Notes under the pieces: generated by a model
What the model saw: the letters and a program-made list of their open reading frames with translations, nothing else
What the model was told of the DNA's origin: nothing
Databases searched by the model: none
Program-made: the position numbers and the translations under genes
Assembly: GCF_900230255.1 (NCBI RefSeq)
Contig: NZ_OCNJ01000017.1
Location: 1 to 64,000, forward strand
Length of the DNA stretch: 64,000 nucleotides
Source of the DNA: Caenispirillum bisanense
Lineage (GTDB): Bacteria > Pseudomonadota > Alphaproteobacteria > Rhodospirillales > Rhodospirillaceae
Direction of reading: 5' to 3'
Shown here: in pieces, positions 1 to 8,488 of the stretch
Layout of the letters: each line of letters opens with the position of its first letter
Numbering within the stretch: position 1 is the stretch's first letter

Positions 1-1
1 C

Positions 2-319
2 GCCTCCGACTGTCGCGGCGGCGAACCTCTTCTTGAGGCGCTGCCGGCGGAGGTCATCGTCCATGCCGACAAGGGCTACGACACAGACCGCGTGCGGCAG
101 ATCATCGAGAACCAGGGAGCCGCCCCGAACATCCCGCCCAAGGCCAACAGGCGCTGGAAGAACTGCTTTTCGCCCTTCCTCTACCGCGACCGCAACGCCA
201 TCGAGCGCATGTTCGGCCGGCTGAAGGACTTCCGCCGCATCGCCACGAGATATGACCGCTTGGCCGTCAACTTCCTCGCCGCCGTCCAGATCGCCGCCTT
301 CGTCAGCTACTGGTTATGA
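2..319 (+). CDS. IS5-family transposase, C-terminal part (cut by window edge)
   Basis: The open frame enters from the left edge and ends at TGA 317-319. It carries the last two acidic residues expected of a DDE transposase: the Asp in ADKGYDTD (near residue 23) and the Glu in RNAIERMFGRLKDFRR, the typical IS5-family C-terminal signature. The protein ends in the usual AAVQIAAFVSYWL-type tail. The first catalytic Asp lies outside the window, so it cannot be said whether the element is intact. A CTAG tetranucleotide at 329-332, just past the stop, could be the target duplication, but the inverted repeat cannot be verified without the left end. The element borders an orphan trpB-like gene, which fits a rearranged neighbourhood. 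Confidence 0.85.
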   Translation, partial: ASDCRGGEPLLEALPAEVIVHADKGYDTDRVRQIIENQGAAPNIPPKANRRWKNCFSPFLYRDRNAIERMFGRLKDFRRIATRYDRLAVNFLAAVQIAAFVSYWL

Positions 320-460
320 GTCTGGAGCCTAGTGGATCTTTGGCTAGGGAGGGGCGGCCGATCAACTGCTCCCCCACGCCACCCCCTTCCCACCCCACCC
401 CAACCTCCGCTACCCTCCCGCCCCACCACCAACAACCGCACCCACGGGAGGGGCATCCCC

Positions 461-1684
<1,224 letters not shown>

Positions 1685-1706
1685 GGCTGGGGGAGGGGGC
1701 TTTTTC

Positions 1707-1885
1707 ACCACCAAGACACCAAGACACCAAGAGGTCGTGCAAGCCGGGGCACCTGTATCCGGTCCGCACGGCGGTGGCGCGGCGCCACCAGAGTGATGCT
1801 CTCTCGGAGCACGCGGTGACGGTCGCCACGGCCCCGCGCGCCGGAACAAGCCGCGGCGACCTTGGTGTCTTGGTGTCTTGGTGGT
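1707..1885. repeat. 179-bp non-coding element with perfect 25-bp terminal inverted repeats
   Basis: The left arm 1707-1731 is built from ACCAAGAC-type units, and its exact reverse complement lies at 1861-1885 (CTTGGTGT units ending GGTGGT). They enclose 129 bp. Inside is a strong hairpin at 1773-1789 (GGTGGCGC, one-base loop, GCGCCACC). No convincing gene lies within. A degenerate relative of the right arm occurs at 15691-15715. The layout resembles a MITE-like or REP-type dispersed palindromic element placed between trpB and the hydrolase gene. Confidence 0.85.
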
Positions 1886-1968
1886 TCCCCCAAACCCTCC
1901 CCGACCGCCTGGATCTTGACCCCAACCCGCCCCGCCGCCACCATGCCGGCTCGCAGCCGGAGGAGCCC

Positions 1969-2640
1969 ATGCAGCCGTTCGAGAGCCCCGTCGTCGTCGG
2001 TGACTACGAGATCCACGTGGTGGTCTCCGATCCGCCCTATTACCAGAACTGCTACGTCGTGAAGCACGTGCCCTCCGGCGCCCAGGCGGTGGTCGATCCG
2101 GGCGACGCGGCGGAGCGGATCGCGGCGCGGCTGGCGGCCAACGGCGGGGCGCAGACGGTGGACGCCGTGCTGCTCACCCACGGCCACCCCGACCACATCG
2201 CCGGGCTCGAGGCGACGGCGGCACTGACCGGGGCGCCGGTGATCGCGCACGAGAACGAGCGGCCGGTGCTCGATGCGGCGGCGGAGTGGGGCAGGGCGCT
2301 GCTCGGCCGGCCGCTGGCGGTACCGGCGCTCACCTGGTTCGGCGGCGAGACGGCGCAGCGGGCGGCGGGTACGGAGGTGCAGGTGGTGGCGACGCCGGGG
2401 CATACGCCGGGCGGCGTCTGCTTCGTCTTCCCCGGCTTCGCCTTCACCGGCGACACCCTGTTCAAGGGCGGCGTGGGCCGCACCGACTTCCCCGGCGGCG
2501 ACCAGGCGACGCTGGTCGCCTCCATCGGCCGCTTCGTCGCGGCGGTGCCCGGCGAGACGCTGCTGTTCTCCGGCCACGGCCCCTATTGGACGGCGCGCGA
2601 GGCGCGGCGCTGGTGGGGCGTGATGGCGGAGACGATGTGA
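1969..2640 (+). CDS. metallo-beta-lactamase-fold hydrolase (glyoxalase II-like)
   Basis: A 223-residue MBL-fold enzyme. It has the zinc motif THGHPDH (H71, H73, D75, H76), a further His in TPGHTPGG (H145), the bridging Asp in FTGDTLF (D162) and a last His in FSGHGP (H203), so the dinuclear site is complete. Length and motif spacing fit the small hydroxyacylglutathione hydrolase/YcbL-like branch; the substrate cannot be read from sequence. ATG 1969 follows GGAGGAG at 7-8 bp. The stop overlaps the start of the next gene in GTGA, so the two are probably translated together. Confidence 0.88.
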   Translation: MQPFESPVVVGDYEIHVVVSDPPYYQNCYVVKHVPSGAQAVVDPGDAAERIAARLAANGGAQTVDAVLLTHGHPDHIAGLEATAALTGAPVIAHENERPVLDAAAEWGRALLGRPLAVPALTWFGGETAQRAAGTEVQVVATPGHTPGGVCFVFPGFAFTGDTLFKGGVGRTDFPGGDQATLVASIGRFVAAVPGETLLFSGHGPYWTAREARRWWGVMAETM

Positions 2641-3131
2641 TCGGCCTGCGGGCCGTGCGGCCGGAGGATGCCGATGCGGTGCGCGCCCTGGTGGCGCGCG
2701 GCATCCTCGCCGCCTATGCCCCCTTCAGCCCCGAGGTGCGGCGGCTGGCGGCGCGCGACGGCACGGCGGCGCTGGTCGGCGCCGACGTCGCCTTCGCCGG
2801 CGCCTGGATCGCCGTGGAGCAGGGGGCGGAGGCGGTGCCGCTCGGCGTGGTGTGGACCAGCGGCAATCTGCTGCGCGAGCTGTTCGTCGATCCGCCGGCG
2901 CAAGGGCGCGGCCTCGGCCGGCTGCTGCTGAGCGTGGGGGAGCGGGAGATCGCGGCCCGCGGGCACGCCCGGGCGCGGCTCGACGTGGCCGCGCCTAATG
3001 CAAGGGCCCGGGCCTTCTACGCGGCCCATGGCTGGCGCGACAGCGGAGAGGCGCCGCCGGGGCGCTGGGATTTCGCCATGATCGGGATGGTGAAAGCGCT
3101 GATCCCGGCGGACAGGCGCGATCCAGCATGA
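2637..3131 (+). CDS. GNAT family N-acetyltransferase
   Basis: A 164-residue single-domain acetyltransferase. The acetyl-CoA pyrophosphate loop is QGRGLGRLLL, preceded by the typical beta-strand LRELFVDPP and followed by the motif B stretch NARARAFYAAHGW. The GTG start at 2637 overlaps the preceding TGA by 4 bp, so it is coupled to the MBL gene. The acceptor substrate is unknown. Its last ~137 bp overlap, on the other strand, the end of the convergent acetyltransferase gene. Confidence 0.85.
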   Translation: MIGLRAVRPEDADAVRALVARGILAAYAPFSPEVRRLAARDGTAALVGADVAFAGAWIAVEQGAEAVPLGVVWTSGNLLRELFVDPPAQGRGLGRLLLSVGEREIAARGHARARLDVAAPNARARAFYAAHGWRDSGEAPPGRWDFAMIGMVKALIPADRRDPA

Positions 3132-3591
3132 GGGCGTAGCGCACTTCCTCGCCGTTGCCGGCCGGCCGGGTGCCGGGCAGGCGGACGAAACCGTGGCGCT
3201 CCCAGAACCGCTGACCGGACCGCAGCCGCGTGTCGGCCCACAGCTCGATGCGGTGTGCTCCGGCCTCGCGGGCGTGGCGCACGGCGAGCGCCAGCAGGCG
3301 CACCGCGACGCCGGTGCCGCGGCATTGCGGCAGCACGTAGAGGTGGCGCAGCTCGAAGGTGTCGGGGCGGTCGGTGGCGGCCAGCGCGACGCAGCCCGCG
3401 AGGCCGCCGGCGCGGTCGTCCTCCGCCACCCAGAACCCGCCGCGCAGGGCGGCGAAGGTGGATCCCGGCGCTCGCAGATCGTCGCGCAGCGCCCGGTCGA
3501 AGAGGTCGCAGCCGGCGAATTCGCCGCTGATGTGATGGACCAGGCCGGCCACTTGCCCGCCGTCCGCATCGGTGCCGTCGCGAACCTTCAT
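2995..3591 (-). CDS. GNAT family N-acetyltransferase (convergent)
   Basis: A 198-residue acetyltransferase starting at ATG 3591 behind GAGGGGGG. The GNAT core is clear: FELRHLYVLPQCRGTGVAVRLL contains the CoA-binding RGTG loop, and SGQRFWERHGF is the C-terminal motif. After about residue 157 (ALMLDRA) the sequence becomes a Pro/Ser/Arg-rich tail read antisense to the neighbouring acetyltransferase gene, so the true protein may have been shorter and lost its stop by a frameshift near 3120. Substrate unknown. Confidence 0.8.
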   Translation of the reverse strand: MKVRDGTDADGGQVAGLVHHISGEFAGCDLFDRALRDDLRAPGSTFAALRGGFWVAEDDRAGGLAGCVALAATDRPDTFELRHLYVLPQCRGTGVAVRLLALAVRHAREAGAHRIELWADTRLRSGQRFWERHGFVRLPGTRPAGNGEEVRYALMLDRACPPGSALSPSRSWRNPSAPAAPLRCRASHGPRRRPGPLH

Positions 3592-3665
3592 GAGTCCCCC
3601 CTCGGCCGCATGCCCGCTACACCCGGCGCGCAGGGTAAGCGAGGAAAGTCCTACTCGCAATCAGG

Positions 3666-4214
3666 CTAAAAGCGATAGCTGAAGTCCAGGACCACGCCCT
3701 GTTCTCCGGTATCGGGGGCGGTACCATAGGTCAGGCCCATGCGCAGGTCCGACGGCGGCAGCGGCCCGCCGCCGGCGATGGAGCCGATGGACAGCGACAG
3801 GCCGTAAGCCTCGCCTTGCGGGCCGGGCTCGACCGTGGCGGCGGCCTGCCAGTCGACGGCGCCGCCCAGCGCGTCGAAGCCCAGGGGCTGGCCGAGGGTG
3901 AGGCGGGTGCCGAGGGTGCGCGTCTCGTCGTCGGCCAAGCCGGGCGCACCGCCCGGATGCACCGGCGTCAGGCTGCCGGTGGCGAGCGGCAGGCGGGCAT
4001 CCTCGGGCGCCTGCAGCGACAGCATGAGCGGCGGCGCCGACACCGCCGACAGCGGCAGCGACCCGTCCGGCGGCGGCAGCGGGCCGAGCGGCAGGCCGCC
4101 GAGCGTCGTGGCGGCCGGCACCGACTCGTCCGCCGCCGCCGCCGGGAGGGGCGCCAGCGCCAGGGCCATCGCCGCCACGGCGGCCGTCGTGAGAAGGATC
4201 GTGCGCATGGTCAT
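3666..4214 (-). CDS. exported protein, possible small outer-membrane beta-barrel
   Basis: A 182-residue protein with a clear signal peptide (MTMRTILLTTAAVAAMALAL followed by an Ala-rich AXA cleavage site near residue 27). The mature part is rich in Gly, Leu and Pro and ends in alternating hydrophobic strands with a terminal Phe (DFSYRF), the signature of outer-membrane beta-barrel proteins recognised by BamA. ATG 4214 follows GTGGAGAG. No specific family was recognised, and the middle is low-complexity Pro/Leu sequence. Membrane topology is inference from the termini. Confidence 0.7.
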   Translation of the reverse strand: MTMRTILLTTAAVAAMALALAPLPAAAADESVPAATTLGGLPLGPLPPPDGSLPLSAVSAPPLMLSLQAPEDARLPLATGSLTPVHPGGAPGLADDETRTLGTRLTLGQPLGFDALGGAVDWQAAATVEPGPQGEAYGLSLSIGSIAGGGPLPPSDLRMGLTYGTAPDTGEQGVVLDFSYRF

Positions 4215-4561
4215 CGTCTCTCCACCGCAGCGCCGGGGCCGCCGCAGCGTCCCCCTCTCTACGTGGGGTGACGGCGGCGCGACTGCACGGTCGGAAATGC
4301 AACGCCTACTATAGCCGATTCGCCGCACCGCGGCATCACCTTCCCACCGCAGGGCGAAAAGCCCCCGGCGCCCGGGTCGCCCCGCGCGCCGCCGGCCCAA
4401 ACCCGCCGTGGCTAAGCCCTTTGGAGAAGAAGGACTTGCGGCGCCACCCCCTCCGGAGGTCGCGGGCGGCGTCAAAAAAGAGTCGTACGATCCCAAAGGA
4501 TATGGTCTACCTGCCGACGATGAATGCACTGCAGCATGGTGGCGGAGAGGGGCGCGGAGCA
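4215..4561. other. divergent intergenic region, 347 bp
   Basis: Lies between the minus-strand exported protein and the plus-strand membrane protein. A TATAGT hexamer read on the minus strand (about 4308-4313) could be a -10 for the exported protein, but no good -35 is placed before it. An AT-rich patch with an 8-bp palindrome TCGTACGA is near 4483-4490. Nothing else is supported. Confidence 0.3.
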
Positions 4562-5140
4562 ATGGTCTACACCTTTCCCTACGACCGACGGAAACTGTCG
4601 GTCTTCGCCGTCCTCAGCGTGGTCGGCACGGCCGCCGCGGCGGCGCTGTTCCTGCTGGTGTTCGTGCGCGAGGGCGAGGCGGCGCAGGTCGTGCTCGACA
4701 CCACCGCCGCCGACATGGGCACCGCCTCGGCGGGCTTGTTCGGCATTCTCCTGTTCGGCGGGCTGGCCATCACGGCGGCCCGTTTTCTTTTGCGCGCCGG
4801 CCCGGTGCTGACCATCGACGAGCACGGCATCCTCGACCGCCGCTGGGGCCGCCGCATTCCCTGGGCGCAGGTGCGGGCCGTGCAGGCGCGCGGCCGCGGC
4901 ATCGCCGCCACCTTCGCCCTGGCCGTCGACCGGCCGGAGCGGTTCGACAGCCGGCCCCTGTGGCGTCGCGTCGCGTGCTTCCCGCTCGGCCTCCGGCGCA
5001 ATCGCGGGCGCGAGGTGACGCTGCCCGTCGGCGCGCTCGCCTGCCGCAGCGAGGACGTGGCGCTCGCCATCGAGGCCTGCGGCGGCGTGCCGGTGCAGCG
5101 CCGCCTGCCGGCCGTGCGGGCCATCGGCGCCGCCCGCTGA
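4562..5140 (+). CDS. hypothetical membrane protein with STM3941-like layout
   Basis: A 192-residue protein with two predicted transmembrane helices (about residues 13-35 and 57-77). It is followed by a soluble domain whose pattern (LTIDEHGILDRRWG, then IPWAQVRAVQ) matches the bacterial PH-like domain seen behind two helices in STM3941-type proteins. Start ATG 4562 is preceded by GCGGAG. Function is unknown. The neighbouring dehydrogenase is convergent, so context does not help. Confidence 0.65.
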   Translation: MVYTFPYDRRKLSVFAVLSVVGTAAAAALFLLVFVREGEAAQVVLDTTAADMGTASAGLFGILLFGGLAITAARFLLRAGPVLTIDEHGILDRRWGRRIPWAQVRAVQARGRGIAATFALAVDRPERFDSRPLWRRVACFPLGLRRNRGREVTLPVGALACRSEDVALAIEACGGVPVQRRLPAVRAIGAAR

Positions 5141-5179
5141 GGGGCGGGGCGGCGCCTCTTCTTCCCGACTTGTCGCGGC

Positions 5180-6247
5180 CTACGCCGCCCAGGCTTCCTT
5201 GCCGCGGGCGACGCGCTCGCGCGCCATTTCGTCGGCGGCGTCCTCGGGCCGCAGGCCGCGCTTCTCGGCCAGCGAGAACAGCTCGGCGGTGCGGTCCTCG
5301 ATGCGCACGACCTTGGCTTCCACGGCGTCGCGGCCGAGGGTGCGGCCGTGGCGCAGGGCCATGACGTCCAGGCTCACCTTGATGAGGCCGCCGGCGTTGA
5401 TGACGTAGTCGGGGGCGTAGAGGATACCCTTGTCGTGCATCAGGCGGCCCGCTTCGTCGTCGCCCAGCTGGTTGTTGGCGCTGCCGGCGACGACCTTGGT
5501 CTTCAGGCGCGGCACCGTGCGGGCGTTCAGCGTGCCGCCGATGGCGCAGGGCGCGAAGATGTCGGCCTGGACGTCGTAGATGGCGTCGGGCTCGACCACC
5601 TCTGCGCCGAAGGCCTGCTGCATCTTCTCCACCAGCGCGCGGTCCATGTCGGCGACGGTGATGCGGGCGCCGTCGCGTACCAGCTGCTCGATCAGCGGAC
5701 CGCCGACGTGGCCGGCGCCCTGCACGGCGACGTGCACGTCGGCCAGGCTGTTCTTGCCCAGGCGATGGCGGGCGGCGGCGCGCAGGCCGTGGTAGACGCC
5801 GAGCGCGGTGAGCGGGCCGGGGCTGGTGCCGAGGCCGTCTTCCGGCAGGCCGGTGACGTGCGGCGTGGCGCGGCGCATGGTGCGCAGGTCGTCCTCTTCC
5901 ATGCCCATGTCCTCGGCGGTGGTGTAGAGACCGCCGAGTTGGTTGATGGCGCGGCCCATGGCCAGCAGCATCTCCCGCGTCTTCTTCTTCGGGTCGCAGA
6001 TGATGACCGACTTGGCGCCGCCGAAGGGCAGGTCGGCCATGGCGGCCTTGTAGGTCATGCCGCGCGACAGCTTCAGCACGTCGGTCAGGGCCTCGTCGCC
6101 GCTGGCGTAGGCGCGCACGCGGCAGCCGCCGATCGTGGGGCCGAGAACGGTGTTGTGCACGGCGATGATGGCGCGCAGGCCGCTGTCGGCGTCGCGCACG
6201 AACACCACACGCTCGTGATCGTCGAAATGGGGATGCTCGAAAACCAT
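5180..6247 (-). CDS. Leu/Val/Phe/Glu-type amino-acid dehydrogenase
   Basis: A 355-residue NAD-dependent oxidative deaminase of branched-chain or aromatic amino acids. The N-terminal substrate domain carries GGCRVRAY and the catalytic lysine region YKAAMADLPFGGAKS (K67 and K79). The C-terminal Rossmann domain has VAVQGAGHVGG. Length matches leucine/valine dehydrogenases (about 345-365) and is much shorter than glutamate dehydrogenase. It is divergent from an Lrp/AsnC regulator across 180 bp, the classic arrangement for an amino-acid-responsive catabolic gene. The exact amino acid preference cannot be read. Confidence 0.88.
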   Translation of the reverse strand: MVFEHPHFDDHERVVFVRDADSGLRAIIAVHNTVLGPTIGGCRVRAYASGDEALTDVLKLSRGMTYKAAMADLPFGGAKSVIICDPKKKTREMLLAMGRAINQLGGLYTTAEDMGMEEDDLRTMRRATPHVTGLPEDGLGTSPGPLTALGVYHGLRAAARHRLGKNSLADVHVAVQGAGHVGGPLIEQLVRDGARITVADMDRALVEKMQQAFGAEVVEPDAIYDVQADIFAPCAIGGTLNARTVPRLKTKVVAGSANNQLGDDEAGRLMHDKGILYAPDYVINAGGLIKVSLDVMALRHGRTLGRDAVEAKVVRIEDRTAELFSLAEKRGLRPEDAADEMARERVARGKEAWAA

Positions 6248-6343
6248 GACGTTGTTCCTCCGGTTCTTTGGGTGGCGACGCCGGGAGGTTGCCCCGCGTT
6301 CCGCCGCTCGTGCCTGTTATTCATTTTTGTTTCCTGACAGTGT

Positions 6344-6355
6344 ATCGCAAGCGAT
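6344..6355. promoter_or_regulatory. candidate Lrp-type operator
   Basis: A 12-bp inverted repeat (ATCGC-AA-GCGAT) sits midway between the divergent dehydrogenase and Lrp/AsnC genes. It is flanked by an AT-rich stretch (6318-6333). Its position makes it the best candidate for binding by the adjacent regulator; there is no direct evidence. Confidence 0.4.
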
Positions 6356-6427
6356 GTGACGAGTCCTTGCGTATGGGCGGCGAAGACGCCACCTCTGTGA
6401 TCGAACCGTGCACGACGGGACAGGAAG

Positions 6428-6931
6428 ATGAAGAAAACGAGCATCGAGGCGCTGGACGGCTATGACATCAAGATCCTGGCGGCTTTGCAGGAGGACGCCA
6501 GGATCTCCAACGTCGCCCTGTCGGAGCGCGTGGCCTTGTCGCCGTCGCAGTGTTCCCGGCGCATCGCGCGGCTGGAGCAGGCGGGGCTGCTGCTGGGCTA
6601 TCACGCCCGCATCGAGCCGGCGGCCGTCGGGCTCGACGTCATCGCGCTGGTGACGGTGTCGCTGAAGGAACATGGGGAGGAGGCGGTACAGGCCTTCCAG
6701 CGGGCGGTGCTCGACCTGCCGGAGGTGCTGGAATGCGCGCTCACCACGGGCGACGCCGATTATCTGCTGCGGGTGGCGGCGCCGGATCTGCGCAGCTTCA
6801 GCCAGATCGTCATGCATCGCCTCATGGCCCTGCCCAACGTCGGCAACCTGCGGTCGTCCATCATCCTGGACCAGATCAAGCCCCTCGCCGGCCTCCCCCT
6901 GCCGCCGCCGGGGGAGACGCGGGAGGAATAG
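6428..6931 (+). CDS. Lrp/AsnC family transcriptional regulator
   Basis: A 167-residue regulator. The N-terminal winged helix (residues 10-55) begins with LDGYDIKILAALQEDARIS and contains the recognition helix SPSQCSRRIARLE. The RAM/ligand-binding domain follows (about 70-145; ALTTGDADYLLRV). ATG 6428 follows ACAGGAAG. It is transcribed divergently from the amino-acid dehydrogenase and most likely senses that enzyme's substrate. The stop at 6931 abuts the end of the convergent oxidoreductase gene. Confidence 0.92.
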   Translation: MKKTSIEALDGYDIKILAALQEDARISNVALSERVALSPSQCSRRIARLEQAGLLLGYHARIEPAAVGLDVIALVTVSLKEHGEEAVQAFQRAVLDLPEVLECALTTGDADYLLRVAAPDLRSFSQIVMHRLMALPNVGNLRSSIILDQIKPLAGLPLPPPGETREE

Positions 6932-6932
6932 C

Positions 6933-7556
6933 TCACTGCGCCGGCACGGCTGCGCGGGCGGAGGAGGTGGCGGTGGCGGCCAACGATTCGCCGAGGGCGC
7001 CGGCGTGCCGCAGGTGGTCGGCGATGAGGGCGGCGTCGCCGTTCTCGACGCCGTAGAGAATGGTCGTTTCCGCCGTCAGGCCGCAGTACCCGAAGATGCC
7101 GCGGGCGAGCGAGCTGTCGATGGCGGCCGAATGGCCGTGGCGGTCGAAGGCGTCCTGGTCGGCGGCGGCGAGGGCGACCAGGTGGACCGGGCGGTCGCGC
7201 AACAGGCCGATCACCTTGCCGGTGGTGTCGGAATAGGCCCAGTCGCGGGTGAAGACGCGGTCGATCCAGCCCTTCAGGATGGCCGGCATGGACCACCAGT
7301 AGACGGGGAACACCAGCACCAGCGCGTCGGCGGCATCGATGCGGGCCTGTTCGCGGGCGACGTCGGCCGGCACGGACTGCCCCTGCAGGAACGCGGCGCG
7401 GTCGGCGGCGCCATAGCGCGGGTCGAAGCCTTCGGCGGTGAGGTCGGCGACGGTGGCGTCGGAGCCGGCGCGGCGGGCGCCGTCGGCGATGGCGCGGGCG
7501 ACGGCGGCGGTGAGCGAGTTGGGGTCGGGATTGGCGGTGACGATGAGGGCAGGCAT
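6933..7556 (-). CDS. NAD(P)H dehydrogenase (quinone)-like flavoprotein
   Basis: A 207-residue flavodoxin-fold oxidoreductase of the KefF/MdaB/NQO type. The N-terminus IVTANPDPNSLTAAV is the FMN/FAD phosphate-binding region, and PVYWWSMPAILKGWIDRVF is the family signature around the flavin and active site. Such enzymes make two-electron reductions of quinones or related electrophiles. A TetR regulator gene lies directly upstream on the same strand, and a palindromic operator is between them, so expression is probably derepressed by a toxic ligand. Confidence 0.88.
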   Translation of the reverse strand: MPALIVTANPDPNSLTAAVARAIADGARRAGSDATVADLTAEGFDPRYGAADRAAFLQGQSVPADVAREQARIDAADALVLVFPVYWWSMPAILKGWIDRVFTRDWAYSDTTGKVIGLLRDRPVHLVALAAADQDAFDRHGHSAAIDSSLARGIFGYCGLTAETTILYGVENGDAALIADHLRHAGALGESLAATATSSARAAVPAQ

Positions 7557-7564
7557 GGCGCTTC

Positions 7565-7593
7565 TCCGTAAGCTACGATCAGTAAGTTACGGA
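7565..7593. promoter_or_regulatory. palindromic operator for the TetR regulator
   Basis: The half sites TCCGTAAGCTAC (7565-7576) and GTAAGTTACGGA (7582-7593) are inverted around a 5-bp centre, with 10 of 12 positions matching. The site ends 8 bp before the start codon of the oxidoreductase and 29 bp after the TetR gene stop. It overlaps where that gene's promoter must lie, as expected for repression. Confidence 0.65.
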
Positions 7594-7621
7594 GTGTAGG
7601 TTATGCCGCCGGGCGGGGATG

Positions 7622-8212
7622 TCAAGCGTCGGGAGGCGGAGCCGCGGCGACGGCCAGGATGATGGTCTTCAGTGTCGCGGTGGCGGTGTCGCGGCTGATC
7701 GACCCGGCGCAGACCGCCCGCGACAAGGCTTCCAGCGACGCCAGCACGGCGGTGAAGGCGGCGGTGAAGGCAGCGCCCGGCCGCAGGCCGAAGGGCTCCA
7801 GCGCGCGCCCGAACACCGTCATCAGGTTGGCCCGGCAGGATTGCAGCATGGCCTCCATCTCGGCGCTGCCTTCCAGGGCGGCGGTGACGGCCAGCACTTC
7901 CGGCCCGGCGTCGAGGGCGCATTCGACGCAGGCGTTCGCCAGAATGTCGGCGACGCGATCCAGCGTCGTGCCGCCGCGGGCGAGGGCGGTTTCCAGCGCG
8001 GTGGTCTGGCGCTGGTCGTAATCCAGGTAGATGGCTGCCAGCAGCCCGGTGCGGGTGACGAAATGGTCGTAGGCGATGGGCTTGCTCACGCCCGCCCGCT
8101 CCGCCACCCGGGCGAGGGTGAGGGCGTCGACGCCTTCGTCGCGGACGACATCGAGCGCGACGGCCAGCAATTGCGCGCGTCGATCGTCGCGGGACAGGCG
8201 CTTGGAGACCAT
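7622..8212 (-). CDS. TetR family transcriptional regulator
   Basis: A 196-residue regulator. Residues 12-55 form the TetR DNA-binding domain (ALDVVRDEGVDALTLARVAE then GVSKPIAYDHF, the helix-turn-helix). The remaining helical domain would bind an unknown ligand and dimerise. The start MVSKRLSRDD at 8212 was chosen because it places the helix-turn-helix at the usual distance from the N-terminus; a GAGGA lies about 13 bp upstream. Earlier in-frame starts (8224, 8251) cannot be excluded. Its likely target is the flavoprotein gene just downstream. Confidence 0.87.
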   Translation of the reverse strand: MVSKRLSRDDRRAQLLAVALDVVRDEGVDALTLARVAERAGVSKPIAYDHFVTRTGLLAAIYLDYDQRQTTALETALARGGTTLDRVADILANACVECALDAGPEVLAVTAALEGSAEMEAMLQSCRANLMTVFGRALEPFGLRPGAAFTAAFTAVLASLEALSRAVCAGSISRDTATATLKTIILAVAAAPPPDA

Positions 8213-8394
8213 GGGATACCGCATCCTCGTGCTCGGGTGGTGGCCCCACAAGGTGCCCCATTCGCCGCCGTCGATCCAGGGCCGGTCGTGCAGGGCTGCC
8301 AGTCGGTGGCCCTATCCGAAGCGGTTACGCCTCGCCGGCCGGCAGGTCAGGGGTCGCGGATCGGCACTGGCTCCGCCGTCGAAGTGGCCTCATC

Positions 8395-8433
8395 ATGGAC
8401 CCATGAATGGACCTTAGGCCGCGCCATTTGACA
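8395..8433 (+). promoter_or_regulatory. MocR promoter region with direct repeats and -35-like element
   Basis: Two copies of ATGGACC (8395-8401 and 8407-8413) form a direct repeat with 12-bp periodicity. They are followed by a perfect TTGACA (8428-8433), 55 bp before the MocR-type gene. MocR proteins bind direct repeats near their own promoters, so autoregulation is plausible. A good -10 is not evident. Confidence 0.35.
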
Positions 8434-8488
8434 CCGGTAAGCTGAGGCCAATTCCGAGCCGAATCGTCGAGTACGAGGAGTCCAGTCC

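Noticed and set aside
1969..2640. Beta-lactamase resistance function
   Set aside because: Only the fold is shared; no signal peptide, and motifs fit glyoxalase II-like hydrolases.
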